This document shows, in pieces, positions 16,342 through 25,156 of a DNA stretch of 64,000 nt (positions are counted from its first letter, which is position 1; every line of letters begins with the position of its first letter). Where the stretch lies: contig JBEKRQ010000003.1 in the NCBI GenBank assembly GCA_049517655.1, positions 310,001 through 374,000 on the forward strand, in the 5' to 3' direction. The position numbers and the translations under genes were made by a program. The notes beneath the pieces are model-generated. The model saw only the letters and a program-made list of their open reading frames with translations, made no database searches and was not told where the DNA came from. Source of the stretch: UBA11358 sp049517655. Lineage in GTDB: Bacteria; Verrucomicrobiota; Verrucomicrobiia; Limisphaerales; UBA11358.

Positions 16342-18771
16342 TTAGGCCATTGCCCGCGCGATGGAATTCCACCAGGCGTCGTGAAGCTCGACCGTCGGCG
16401 CGCTGAATTCCCCATCGGCGGTTTTGATGGTCAATTTATCCCCGCCAACCGTGCCGATGCGTGCGGCGGGAACGCCGAGCAACTTCGTGCGCTCCACCAC
16501 TTTCACCGCGTCGAGCGCCTTGCAAGTGATGACGACACGCGATTGCGTTTCGCCAAACAACAGCGCGTCCAAACGGTAGGGCTCGGTGTCCTCACCGAGC
16601 CGCGGCGCGCTGGGGACAGCGTGCCCTACCTGTGCCAAATCCACCGTTGCCCCAGTCAATCGTGGTGTCTCGCGGGCGACAAGTTGGCTGATGCAACTTT
16701 CGGCTAGGCAAACCGCCAGGCCGCCTTCACTGCAATCATGCGCGCTTTTTACCAGACCGCTCTGGATGAGGCCGAGCAGTGTGGTATGCAAAGTCTTCGC
16801 CTGTTCCAGATCAACGCGCGGCGGCGTGCCGTTTTTTTGACCATGAACCACCTGCAAATACGCCGAGCCGCCCAAGCCTTGTAACGGATCATTCGCATCA
16901 ACGACGTCGCCGAGCAAAATGATCGCGTCGCCCTCGTCCTTGAACCATTGCGTCGTGACGTGTTCCGGCTTTTCGATGATGCCGACCATCGCGACTGTCG
17001 GCGTGGGATCAATCGGGCCGGTAGGACTTTGATTGTAGAGAGAGCAATTGCCGCCGGTGACCGGGGCATTGAACGCTTTGCACGCCTCCCCCAAACCGCG
17101 CACGGATTCCTTGAGCTGCCAGAACAATTCCGGCTTGAATGGATTGCCAAAATTTAAATTGTCCGTGACGCCGAGCGGCACTGCGCCGGAACACGCCAGA
17201 TTTCGCGCCGCCTCCGCCACGACGATTTTCCCGCCTTCATAAGGATCCAGATAAACGTAAGCGGCATTGCCATCCACCGTCATGGCGATGAATTTTTCCG
17301 GCGTTGGCTTGCCATTCGAAAGTTCAGGCAGCGAATCCGCCTTGATGCGCAGCACCGCCGCGTCGCTGCCGGGGCAAACCACCGAACCATCTCGAACCAT
17401 GTGGTCGTATTGGCGGTAAACCCAATTCTTCGACGCGATTGTCGGCCACGCGAGAAGTTTCAGGAGATCGGCTCTGGTGTCTTGGGTCCGGGGAATTTCG
17501 TCCAAACGGAACCCACGAACGGCTTTTAAATACTCCGGCTCTTTGGCGTCGCGATAATAAACCGGCGATTCGTTCGCAATTAACTTGGCTGGTATGTCGG
17601 CGACAACTTTGCCGTGATGTTTCACAACCATGTAGCCTGTGTCCGTGACGAAACCAATTTCTGCCCACGGCAAATCCCACTTGTTGAAGATGCGTTTGAC
17701 TTCCTCTTCGCGGCCTTTATGGATGATGATGAGCATCCGCTCCTGTGATTCGCTCAACATGAGCTCGTAGCTTGACATGTTCGGCGCGCGCTGCGGGACC
17801 TTGTCTAGTTCAATCTCGATGCCAGTGCCTGCGCGCGCGGCGGTTTCACAAGTTGAACAAGTCAAACCCGCCGCGCCCATGTCCTGGATGCCTGCGACGG
17901 CGCCGGTGGCCAGCAGTTCGAGGCAGGCTTCGCAGACGAGCTTTTCCATGAACGGATCGCCCACCTGCACTGCGCCACGTTGTTGCTCGGCGGATTCCTC
18001 GGTCAAATCCTGCGACGCGAACGCCGCGCCCGCCAGACCGTCGCGGCCTGTCGCCGGGCCGACATAAAACACCGGGTTGCCGATTCCCTTGGCCGCGCCG
18101 CGCGCGATTTGTTCATGGCGCAGCACGCCGAGGCAAAAGGCGTTCACGAGCGGGTTGCCTTCGTAACTTTTGTCGAAATAAACCTCGCCCGCGATGGTTG
18201 GGATACCAAAGCAATTGCCGTAATACGCAATGCCGCCAACGACGCCGGCGAACAACCGCCTGTTATTTGCGATTTGTTGCGACGCTGAATCGTGGTAAGG
18301 CGCGGTGTCCCCACCGCGCCGCTCGGCGGGCTGGGGACAGCCCGCCCTACCTTCGTTCTCGGTAATTGGCCCGAAACGCAACGTGTTCACGGAACAAATC
18401 GGTCTTGCGCCCATCGTGAAAATGTCGCGCACGATGCCACCCACGCCTGTGGCTGCGCCTTGGAACGGCTCGACTGCGCTTGGGTGATTGTGCGACTCAA
18501 TCTTGAACGCGATGGCCAGTCCGTCACCGATGTCAATGATGCCAGCGTTTTCCTCGCCTGCGCCGACAAGGATTTTCGGTGACTTGGTGGGGAAGGTTTT
18601 CAGGAGCGGGCGCGTGTTTTTGTAGCTGCAATGCTCGCTCCACATCACGGAGAAGATACCCAACTCGGTGTAGCTCGGCTCGCGCCCGAGGATTTCCTTC
18701 ATCTTGGCGTATTCGTCCGGTGTGAGGTTGTGTTTGGCAACCAGTTCAGGTGTGATGGCGGGTTCGGTCAT
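16342..18771 (-). CDS. purL: Phosphoribosylformylglycinamidine synthase subunit PurL, with two palindromic insertions
   Basis: About 809 aa from the ATG at 18771, compared with roughly 740-760 for stand-alone PurL. PurL, with PurQ and PurS, converts FGAR to FGAM in purine synthesis. Seen in order: TELGIFSVMWSEHCSYKNT, ESHNHPSAVEPFQGAATGVGG, an AIRS-like core with GAAGLTCST, then DNLNFGNP and GGNCSLYNQ, and AHDCSEGGLAV at the end. Start 18771 is preferred because it makes a 4-base ATGA overlap with the upstream gene; an upstream in-frame start at 18801 adds ten residues. Residues about 141-160 and 714-733 are encoded by palindromic elements (GRAGCPQPAERRGGDTAPY; VPSAPRLGEDTEPYRL). Confidence 0.92.
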   Translation of the reverse strand: MTEPAITPELVAKHNLTPDEYAKMKEILGREPSYTELGIFSVMWSEHCSYKNTRPLLKTFPTKSPKILVGAGEENAGIIDIGDGLAIAFKIESHNHPSAVEPFQGAATGVGGIVRDIFTMGARPICSVNTLRFGPITENEGRAGCPQPAERRGGDTAPYHDSASQQIANNRRLFAGVVGGIAYYGNCFGIPTIAGEVYFDKSYEGNPLVNAFCLGVLRHEQIARGAAKGIGNPVFYVGPATGRDGLAGAAFASQDLTEESAEQQRGAVQVGDPFMEKLVCEACLELLATGAVAGIQDMGAAGLTCSTCETAARAGTGIEIELDKVPQRAPNMSSYELMLSESQERMLIIIHKGREEEVKRIFNKWDLPWAEIGFVTDTGYMVVKHHGKVVADIPAKLIANESPVYYRDAKEPEYLKAVRGFRLDEIPRTQDTRADLLKLLAWPTIASKNWVYRQYDHMVRDGSVVCPGSDAAVLRIKADSLPELSNGKPTPEKFIAMTVDGNAAYVYLDPYEGGKIVVAEAARNLACSGAVPLGVTDNLNFGNPFKPELFWQLKESVRGLGEACKAFNAPVTGGNCSLYNQSPTGPIDPTPTVAMVGIIEKPEHVTTQWFKDEGDAIILLGDVVDANDPLQGLGGSAYLQVVHGQKNGTPPRVDLEQAKTLHTTLLGLIQSGLVKSAHDCSEGGLAVCLAESCISQLVARETPRLTGATVDLAQVGHAVPSAPRLGEDTEPYRLDALLFGETQSRVVITCKALDAVKVVERTKLLGVPAARIGTVGGDKLTIKTADGEFSAPTVELHDAWWNSIARAMA
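16575..16630. repeat. Palindromic element inside purL (3' copy)
   Basis: Termini GGTAGGGC and GCCCTACC (with GT before the latter) enclose two hairpins: GCTCGG-TGTCCTCA-CCGAGC and GCGCGC-TGGGGACA-GCGTGC. The two loops are near reverse complements. It lies in frame within purL between the GETQSR region and the upstream conserved block. Confidence 0.85.
18294..18351. repeat. Palindromic element inside purL (5' copy)
   Basis: It starts GGTAAGGC and ends GCCCTACC, with hairpins GCGCGG-TGTCCCCA-CCGCGC and GCGGGC-TGGGGACA-GCCCGC. The loops are exact reverse complements. On the coding strand it reads about GRAGCPQPAERRGGDTAPY, between the FGPITEN and NRRLFAGVVGG blocks of PurL. Confidence 0.88.
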
Positions 18772-19247
18772 TTGAAAAAGCTTATCGTTCCCAAAAGACA
18801 TCCGACTAGAAACGCAACGAAAGACAAATTCCCGGCAAAATGAGCAGCAATTTGTGCCTTGCTTCGTAGGTTGTCAGCGTCGGTGAGTTTTTTCCAATCG
18901 ATTTGACGCTCGAAATATTTCTCTGAATCACGTCGCCAGGAATTAAAAAGGTTGGCGACCCGGTAATAGCGAAGAATGTTGAAAACGCCGACTAAAATTA
19001 CTCCAACAACAAAACTTGCGAGTGCCGCAACAGCGTAGTGTGAACTGCGGGCTTTTTCGGAAGACCCCATGAAGCTTAAAACCGCGATTGCTCCTCCCGA
19101 ATTTGTAAGCAGCAAGTATTTGATAGCAACTTCTGCACATTCCTTTTCCAAGGCATGAAGCTGCTTCCATCGTTGATTGATGTATTCAATCCGATGGTTT
19201 CTCAACTCTTGGGTCTCTGGCGGATCTGGCAGATTTGACATGCCCAT
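18768..19247 (-). CDS. Hypothetical small membrane protein inside the purSQL cluster
   Basis: 159 aa. A charged N-terminal helix (about 12-42, RNHRIEYINQRWKQLHALEKE) is followed by helices at about 44-61 (LLLTNSGGAIAVLSFMG), 71-94 and 134-158. The NSGGAIAVLSF segment recalls a widespread group of small membrane proteins often found near mobile elements, but I do not assign a family. It starts 6 bases after the purQ stop and overlaps purL by 4 bases (ATGA), so it is translated with the purine genes. No link to purine synthesis is known to me. Its GC content looks lower than that of its neighbours, consistent with insertion. Confidence 0.7.
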   Translation of the reverse strand: MGMSNLPDPPETQELRNHRIEYINQRWKQLHALEKECAEVAIKYLLLTNSGGAIAVLSFMGSSEKARSSHYAVAALASFVVGVILVGVFNILRYYRVANLFNSWRRDSEKYFERQIDWKKLTDADNLRSKAQIAAHFAGNLSFVAFLVGCLLGTISFFK

Positions 19248-19253
19248 AAAACT

Positions 19254-19967
19254 TCATGCTCCTTTCGCCACATTTTTCTTTTCCAGTGCGGCGATGATAC
19301 TTTCAAAAACCAGCCGTCCATCATCACTGCCCAGAATTTCTTCGCTGGCGCGCTCGGGATGCGGCATGAGTCCGGCCACGTTGCGGCGTTCATTGCACAC
19401 GCCGGCGATGTTCAGCAGTGAGCCGTTCGGATTCGCGGTGTCGGTCAGGTTTCCACCGATATCGCAATACCGCCATAAAATTTGGTTGTTGGCTTTGAGC
19501 TTCGCCAGCGTTTCCTCGTCGGCGAAGTAGCAGCCTTCACCGTGAGCAATCGGAATTCGCAGGAGTTTGTCTTGTGGAATCCTGTTCGTGAACGGCGAAT
19601 CAGTCGTGGCCGTTTTCAAAAAAATGTGTTCGCAGTGGAATTGCAGGTCGCGGTTGCGGACGAGCGCGCCGGGCAACAGTCCCGCTTCGGTGAGCACTTG
19701 AAAACCATTGCAGATACCGATGACCAATCCGCCGTTGTCGGCGAATTGTTTCACGGCCTGCATCACGGGGCTGAACCGCGCGATGGCGCCGCAGCGCAGA
19801 TAATCGCCGTAGCTGAAGCCGCCGGGCACGATGACGGCGTCGGCGTCGCCGAGGGATTTTTCCTTATGCCAGACGTAACGCGCTGAGTGGCCAAGCACGT
19901 CGCGAATGGCGTGGATGGCATCCTGGTCGCAATTGGAGGCGGGAAATTGGAGAACGGCAAAATTCAT
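19254..19967 (-). CDS. purQ: Phosphoribosylformylglycinamidine synthase subunit PurQ (glutaminase)
   Basis: 237 aa, normal length. A class I glutamine amidotransferase with the nucleophile motif GICNGFQVLTEAGLLPG (Cys near 85) and the His/Glu pair in GLMPHPERASEE. It supplies ammonia to PurL. Start FAVLQFPASNCDQDA is canonical. It overlaps purS by 4 bases. Confidence 0.95.
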   Translation of the reverse strand: MNFAVLQFPASNCDQDAIHAIRDVLGHSARYVWHKEKSLGDADAVIVPGGFSYGDYLRCGAIARFSPVMQAVKQFADNGGLVIGICNGFQVLTEAGLLPGALVRNRDLQFHCEHIFLKTATTDSPFTNRIPQDKLLRIPIAHGEGCYFADEETLAKLKANNQILWRYCDIGGNLTDTANPNGSLLNIAGVCNERRNVAGLMPHPERASEEILGSDDGRLVFESIIAALEKKNVAKGA

Positions 19968-20206
19968 TCGATTTCCAGCTTGTAGTCCTCGATGATCGGG
20001 TTGCTCAAAAATTTACGCGCCGCATCGTTCAACGCTTGCTGTGCGGCTGCTTTATCCGTGCCGGGCGCGAGATCAATCTCGATGTATTTGCCGACGTGAA
20101 CGGCGGTGACGCCCCTGTAGCCCATTTGTTCGAGGGCGCTTTGAACAGTTTTGCCTTGCGGATCCACCACGGCCTTCTTTGGGGTAATGACGATTTTTGC
20201 TTTCAT
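19964..20206 (-). CDS. purS: Phosphoribosylformylglycinamidine synthase subunit PurS
   Basis: 80 aa from the ATG at 20206, matching the usual 80-85 aa. MKAKIVITPKKAVVDPQGK and GYRGVTAVHVGKYIEID are typical PurS segments. PurS bridges PurQ and PurL in the small-PurL form of the complex. A longer reading frame extends to 20314 but adds 36 residues with no PurS character, so the shorter start is chosen. It faces zwf across a 118-base divergent gap that must hold both promoters; none stands out. Confidence 0.92.
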   Translation of the reverse strand: MKAKIVITPKKAVVDPQGKTVQSALEQMGYRGVTAVHVGKYIEIDLAPGTDKAAAQQALNDAARKFLSNPIIEDYKLEIE

Positions 20207-20324
20207 GCTCGCGCACACAATGGTGCGAAAAATTCCCGCGCTGTGCGAGAAATTTTTGGACGCGGAAAATTTCCACCCGCAAGAAGCGTTGAATTTTCCC
20301 GCCTGCTGAGCCATTGTTTACGGC

Positions 20325-21881
20325 GTGAATACCGCGATTCCCCTGGACGAATTGGCCGTCGGCAATATCAGTACCGAGCAGAAACCGATTAGGCCGTGCA
20401 CCATCGTCATTTTTGGCGCCAGTGGCGACCTCACCGCGCGCAAACTGATTCCCGCGTTTTATCACCTTTACATGGACAAGCAGATGCCGTCCACGTTCCG
20501 CGTCGTCGGCGTCGCGCGTCGGGAGAAGACGGATGAATCATGGCGAAATGAATTGCGCGCCGCGCTGGATCAGTTTTCGCGAACGAAACCCGTGGACGAA
20601 AATGTCTGGCGTAATTTCGCCAGAAACATTTTTTACTGTCGCGGCGACCTGGCCGACGCGGCGACTTACGAAAGGCTTGAGGAATTGCTGGTTTCCTTCG
20701 GCGAAGCGCCGCTTCGGGAAAACCTGCTTTTTTATCTTGCCACGCTGCCGAGCCAGTTTGGCGAAGTGGTGGAGCAGATTCATCGCGCGGGTTTGCTGCA
20801 CAAAAACGGTTCTGGTTGGCAGCGCATCGTGGTGGAAAAACCATTTGGGCATGACTTGGCATCGGCGCGCGCGTTGAACAAGGAACTGACCCGCTTCGTC
20901 CACGAACAGCAGATTTGCCGCATTGACCATTACCTCGGCAAGGAAACGGTGCAGAACATTTTGATGTTCCGCTTTTCCAACTCCGTTTTTGAGCGGCTCT
21001 GGGACCGCAACTTGATTGACCATGTGCAAATCACCGTCAGCGAAAAACCCGGCGTGGGCCAGCGCGGCGGCTATTACGAGGAAGCCGGCGCGCTCCGCGA
21101 CATGGTGCAAAATCACATGCTGCAAGTCCTTTCGCTCGTGACGATGGAACCGCCTGTGTCGCTTGAATCCGAAGCCATCCGCGACGAAAAAGTAAAATTG
21201 CTCAAATCCATCCGCCCGCTGACCCCCGACGACGTGGCGCGGCAAGTCGTGCGCGGACAATACTTCGCCGGGGCGGTGGATGGGAAGCCGGTATTGGGCT
21301 ACCGGCAGGAAGCAAAGGTGAAACCCGATTCCAACGTCGAGACCTACGTCGCGTTGAAGCTGTTTATTGACAACTGGCGCTGGTCGGACGTGCCGTTTTA
21401 TTTGCGCACGGGCAAATATCTGCCGCAAAGCGCCAGCGAAGTGAGGGTTCAATTCCGTCCCACGCCGCACGTGCTGTTCGCCGCGCAGTGCGGCCAAAAG
21501 CTCGATCCCAACGCCATCGCGCTGCGCCTGCAGCCGAACGAGGGTATTTACCTTCGGTTCAACGGCAAAGTGCCCGGCATGAGCCTTGGCGTGCGGCCTG
21601 TGCGGATGAATTTCAGTTACGATGCCGAGTTCGGCGCCTACACGCCTGAAGCCTACGAACGGCTGTTGCTCGAAGCCATCGATGGCGACGCGACGCTGTT
21701 CATCCGCCGCGACGAGGTGGAAACCGCGTGGCAAATCGTGGACTCCATCCGAGCCGATTGGGATGGTAAACCGCTGACGAACCGTGAATTTTACGCCGCC
21801 GGAACGTGGGGCCCGGTCGCCGCCGACGATTTGCTCGCGCAAAGCGGCCATGTCTGGCACGAACCGCAGCAACCCAAGTGA
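20325..21881 (+). CDS. zwf: Glucose-6-phosphate 1-dehydrogenase
   Basis: 518 aa. It begins at a GTG. The NADP-binding motif is IVIFGASGDLTARKL near residue 28, and the substrate/catalytic segment is RIDHYLGKETVQN near 200; SEKPGVGQRGGYYEEAGALRDMVQNH follows in the form usual for bacterial Zwf. It oxidises glucose 6-phosphate to the lactone, the first step of the pentose phosphate pathway. The stop codon overlaps the GTG start of pgl (GTGA), so the two are translationally coupled. Confidence 0.95.
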   Translation: MNTAIPLDELAVGNISTEQKPIRPCTIVIFGASGDLTARKLIPAFYHLYMDKQMPSTFRVVGVARREKTDESWRNELRAALDQFSRTKPVDENVWRNFARNIFYCRGDLADAATYERLEELLVSFGEAPLRENLLFYLATLPSQFGEVVEQIHRAGLLHKNGSGWQRIVVEKPFGHDLASARALNKELTRFVHEQQICRIDHYLGKETVQNILMFRFSNSVFERLWDRNLIDHVQITVSEKPGVGQRGGYYEEAGALRDMVQNHMLQVLSLVTMEPPVSLESEAIRDEKVKLLKSIRPLTPDDVARQVVRGQYFAGAVDGKPVLGYRQEAKVKPDSNVETYVALKLFIDNWRWSDVPFYLRTGKYLPQSASEVRVQFRPTPHVLFAAQCGQKLDPNAIALRLQPNEGIYLRFNGKVPGMSLGVRPVRMNFSYDAEFGAYTPEAYERLLLEAIDGDATLFIRRDEVETAWQIVDSIRADWDGKPLTNREFYAAGTWGPVAADDLLAQSGHVWHEPQQPK

Positions 21882-22603
21882 ACAATTTTGAACTCATTTC
21901 CTTCGCTACTGCCGACGAACTGGCTCAAGCCGCCGCTGGCGCGTGGCTGGATGAGATCGAGACAACAAATCGCGCAGGCAAATTGCATTGCGTCGCGTTG
22001 TCCGGCGGACGCATCGCGCAGGGATTTTTTGCAGTGGTGGTGGAACAGACCAGAACGCGCGCGGTTTCGTTCGGGCGCGTCCATTTTTTCTGGGCAGACG
22101 AACGTTGCATGCCACCGGATGACAAGGAAAACAATTTCCGTCTCGCGAACGAGCTTTTATTCGCGCCGCTGAAAATTGGCGAGGCACAAGTTCATCGCAT
22201 TCATGGCGAAAATTTACCGGAAGTCGCAGCGAAAACAGCTTCAACAGAAATTTCCGAAATCGTGCCGTTGAACGCCGCCGGCCAGCCGGTTCTGGATTTG
22301 ATTTTTCTTGGCATGGGCGAGGACGGTCACGTGGCATCGCTGTTTCCAAACGCTTCGGCAGGAATTGTGAGTTGTACCATGCCATTTCTGGCTGTTGAAA
22401 ATTCGCCCAAACCGCCATCCAGGCGCATTTCCATGAGCTATGCCATGATTGCGGCGGCAAAACAGGTTTGGGTTTTGGCGTCGGGGGCGGGCAAAGAAGC
22501 GGCTTTGCGGGAATCACTGGAGCCAGACGGTCATACGCCCTTGGCGCGAGTGATTCATTTGCGTCCGCACACGAAAATTTTCAACGATATTCGACTTGGC
22601 TAG
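21878..22603 (+). CDS. pgl: 6-phosphogluconolactonase
   Basis: 241 aa from the GTG at 21878, which overlaps the zwf stop by 4 bases. Key blocks are ALSGGRIAQGFF near residue 45, HFFWADERCMPPDD, and LIFLGMGEDGHVASLFP, all typical of the DevB/Pgl family. It hydrolyses the lactone made by Zwf. An in-frame ATG at 21806 lies deep inside zwf and would add 24 Arg-rich residues, so it was not used. Confidence 0.92.
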   Translation: MNNFELISFATADELAQAAAGAWLDEIETTNRAGKLHCVALSGGRIAQGFFAVVVEQTRTRAVSFGRVHFFWADERCMPPDDKENNFRLANELLFAPLKIGEAQVHRIHGENLPEVAAKTASTEISEIVPLNAAGQPVLDLIFLGMGEDGHVASLFPNASAGIVSCTMPFLAVENSPKPPSRRISMSYAMIAAAKQVWVLASGAGKEAALRESLEPDGHTPLARVIHLRPHTKIFNDIRLG

Positions 22604-22950
22604 GATTGTAACCGGGCGGTTAAATCGGATTTTTATTCAAATTGCCTCAAAAATTGCGCATTTGGCCGGATAAAACATCTTCGGATTTTTTTTGAACCAT
22701 TTGCATTTCAGATGCGTCTATGTCAATATAGTGGGTGAAGGATTTCGCTGTTCGTTTAGGGTTGGCATAGAGGTTTTGCTCGCGGCGCGGCTCGAACAGC
22801 GACCCCCAAGTTGGCCGCGCCGCCCTTCTGAGCGCCGGGGTGACGGCGTATAAAACCTCATCGCTGCGGGGGCCGGACGAAAGTCCGGCCTTTCGCATTC
22901 TTGGAATTCGCATTGATTGCAGGTCGAAAGACGTTTAGCCTTGTCTACGC
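22604..22950. other. Gene-free interval with GC-rich palindromes
   Basis: This 347-base gap between pgl and accA shows no convincing gene. It holds a perfect 8-bp hairpin GGCCGGAC-GAAA-GTCCGGCC (22871-22890) with a GNRA loop, and before it a GC-rich stretch (22777-22870) of palindromic character. A reading frame on the minus strand through this stretch looks like translated repeat DNA rather than a protein. Confidence 0.6.
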
Positions 22951-23958
22951 ATGAAACACCAGCTCGATTTCGAGAAGCCAATTGTCGAACTGCAAAACAA
23001 GCTGGACGAACTTCGCCAACATCCGGAAACGCATTCGATGGACGTCAGCCTCGAGGAGGAAATCCAACTCATCGAAAAAAGGCTTGATGAAACACGCCGG
23101 CAAATTTTTTCCAATCTTACTGCGTGGCAGCGCGTCAGGCTCGCCCGGCATCCCAAGCGGCCTTACACGCTTGACTACATCAACCACGCGTTCACCGATT
23201 TTCATGAATTGCACGGCGACCGGCTGTTTGCCGAAGACCGTGCGATGGTCGGCGGCTTTGCAAAACTTGGCGAGCATCGCGTCATGGTCATTGGCACGCA
23301 AAAAGGCCGTGACACGAAGGAAAACATTTTGCGCAATTTCGGCTCCGCCCATCCCGAAGGCTATCGCAAGGCGCTGCGCCTGATGCGGCTCGCGAACAAA
23401 TTTGGCCTCCCCATCATCACGCTCATTGACACGTCGGGCGCGTATCCGGGCATCGGTGCGGAGGAACGCCACATAGCCGAGTCCATCGCCGTCAACCTCC
23501 GCGAGATGACGCTGCTGGAAGTGCCCATCATCGCTGCGGTCATCGGCGAAGGCGGTTCGGGTGGCGCGCTGGGCATCGGCGTTGCCGACCGTGTTTTGAT
23601 TCTAGAAAACGCGTATTATTCCGTCATCCCCCCCGAAGGTTGCGCAGCGATTTTGTGGAGAGATCGCGCCGCCACCGCCGAAGCCGCCGCCGCGCTGAAA
23701 ATCACCGCGAAAGATTTGCTCCATTTCAAAATCATTGATGAAATCATTCCCGAACCCCTCGGCGGTGCGCACACCGATCATGCCGCCGCCGCCGGAAATT
23801 TAAAAACGCATTTGCTCAAACACCTCGACGAATTGCTCGCGCTGCCGGTCGCCGAACTCTTGAAACGGCGTTACGAAAAATACCGCGCCCACGGGCATTT
23901 CTTTGAGAAAAAAGAGCCGGTCGCAAATGGTGTTGTTCCCGCGGCAACGGCCGCGTAA
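22951..23958 (+). CDS. accA: Acetyl-CoA carboxylase carboxyltransferase subunit alpha
   Basis: 335 aa, normal for AccA. It starts MKHQLDFEKPIVELQNKL, with the conserved HPKRPYTLDYI, FHELHGDR and TSGAYPGIGAEERHIAESIA blocks and the oxyanion region GEGGSGGALGIG. With AccD it moves the carboxyl group from carboxybiotin to acetyl-CoA. accB and accC are at 59649-61545 in this window; accD is not seen. It ends 5 bases before manA. Confidence 0.95.
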   Translation: MKHQLDFEKPIVELQNKLDELRQHPETHSMDVSLEEEIQLIEKRLDETRRQIFSNLTAWQRVRLARHPKRPYTLDYINHAFTDFHELHGDRLFAEDRAMVGGFAKLGEHRVMVIGTQKGRDTKENILRNFGSAHPEGYRKALRLMRLANKFGLPIITLIDTSGAYPGIGAEERHIAESIAVNLREMTLLEVPIIAAVIGEGGSGGALGIGVADRVLILENAYYSVIPPEGCAAILWRDRAATAEAAAALKITAKDLLHFKIIDEIIPEPLGGAHTDHAAAAGNLKTHLLKHLDELLALPVAELLKRRYEKYRAHGHFFEKKEPVANGVVPAATAA

Positions 23959-23963
23959 TCACA

Positions 23964-24935
23964 GTGCTTTATCCGCTCACTTTTCATCCGATTTTCAAGG
24001 AGCGCGTTTGGGGCGGACGCGAAATCGAACGGCTCTACGGGAAGAAACTGCCGCCCGGCGCGCCCATCGGCGAATCGTGGGAAATCAGCGACCGGCCCGG
24101 CGACGCCAGCGTCATTGCCAATGGCCCGCTTGCCGGGAAAGATCTGCGCTGGCTCATGGAAAATCATCGAGCCGAGTTGCTCGGCAATGCGAAACCGGCA
24201 AACGAAAACCGCTTTCCGTTGCTCTGCAAAATTCTCGATGCGCGGGAAAAACTTTCACTGCAAGTCCATCCGCCCACGCACAAAGCCGCGGAACTTGGCG
24301 GTGAGCCGAAGACCGAAATGTGGTTTATCGCCGACGCCGCGCCGGGGGCGGAACTGTTCGTCGGCCTCAAACGCGGTGTCACGCGCGCGGAATTTGAGAA
24401 AAAAGTTGGGAACGGCGAAATGGCGGAATGTTTCCACCGCGTTCCCGTGCGCGCGGGCGACGCGATGTTTCTGCCCAGCGGCCGCGTCCACGCCATCGGT
24501 GCGGGCATTGTGATTTTTGAAATCCAGCAGAACTCGGACACCACTTACCGGGTATTCGATTGGAACCGCGTCGGGCTGGACGGCAAAGCGCGTGAACTTC
24601 ACGTTGCGCAGTCGCTGGCGAGTATTAATTTTAATGACTTTGAACCAAAACTAGCTCAAGGCAAATTTACCGGCAACGAAGTCAAAGTCCGTCCGCTCGT
24701 GCGCGACCTGCTGTTCAACGTCGAGGCGGTGGAGATGAAAACCGGCGCGGGCACAAATTTGAAACCGCACAAACTCCAAATTGTCGCCACGGTGCGCGGC
24801 CAGCTTGAAATTCAAAGCGGTTCGATCTCTGTGAATTTGTCCGCCGGACAATTTTGTCTCGTGCCTGCGTGTTTGGAGCGGACGGAAGCACAGGCGAAAT
24901 CCGAGGTGACACTTCTGCGCGTCGAGGCGAATTGA
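23964..24935 (+). CDS. manA: Class I mannose-6-phosphate isomerase
   Basis: 323 aa, starting at a GTG. It is a cupin-type isomerase of the short bacterial class: FKERVWGGREIERLYG at the start, LQVHPPTHKAAELGGEPKTEMW (metal ligands His, Glu) near 95, and PSGRVHAIGAGIVIFEIQQNSDTTYR near 175. It interconverts mannose 6-phosphate and fructose 6-phosphate, feeding nucleotide-sugar and polysaccharide synthesis. The 5-base gap after accA suggests co-transcription although the pathways differ. Confidence 0.92.
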   Translation: MLYPLTFHPIFKERVWGGREIERLYGKKLPPGAPIGESWEISDRPGDASVIANGPLAGKDLRWLMENHRAELLGNAKPANENRFPLLCKILDAREKLSLQVHPPTHKAAELGGEPKTEMWFIADAAPGAELFVGLKRGVTRAEFEKKVGNGEMAECFHRVPVRAGDAMFLPSGRVHAIGAGIVIFEIQQNSDTTYRVFDWNRVGLDGKARELHVAQSLASINFNDFEPKLAQGKFTGNEVKVRPLVRDLLFNVEAVEMKTGAGTNLKPHKLQIVATVRGQLEIQSGSISVNLSAGQFCLVPACLERTEAQAKSEVTLLRVEAN

Positions 24936-24943
24936 GGCTGTTG

Positions 24944-25150
24944 CTACCACAAAGTTCCCGGTGACGGCTTGTGGTCCCGGTTTTTCTGACTTAGAAATTC
25001 CTGCGCCATTTGTTTGCGAATTCGTAGTTTTTGCAATAGGCTCGCGGTGGCAAGCTCCTCGGCATATTTCCTTTGAATCGATTTCCACGACGCAGTTTTC
25101 CTGCCGCGTAGAAACCGCTGGTAACCGTCAGCTACAAACCTGCTTTTCAT
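24944..25150 (-). CDS. Small conserved-type hypothetical protein
   Basis: 68 aa, basic and helical. The segment KYAEELATASLLQKLRIRKQMAQE resembles a short protein found in many Gram-negative genomes whose role is unknown. It is convergent with manA and starts 7 bases after the stop of the yqgE gene, in the same orientation. No membrane helix or metal site is visible. Confidence 0.55.
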   Translation of the reverse strand: MKSRFVADGYQRFLRGRKTASWKSIQRKYAEELATASLLQKLRIRKQMAQEFLSQKNRDHKPSPGTLW

Positions 25151-25156
25151 GGTGAT

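Noticed and set aside
20538..21872. 444-codon open frame opposite zwf
   Set aside because: Zwf is certain on the plus strand; the opposite frame has no recognisable motif.
22647..22913. 88-codon minus-strand frame between pgl and accA
   Set aside because: The translation follows the palindromic GC-rich stretch and hairpin; it looks like read-through of repeat DNA rather than a protein.
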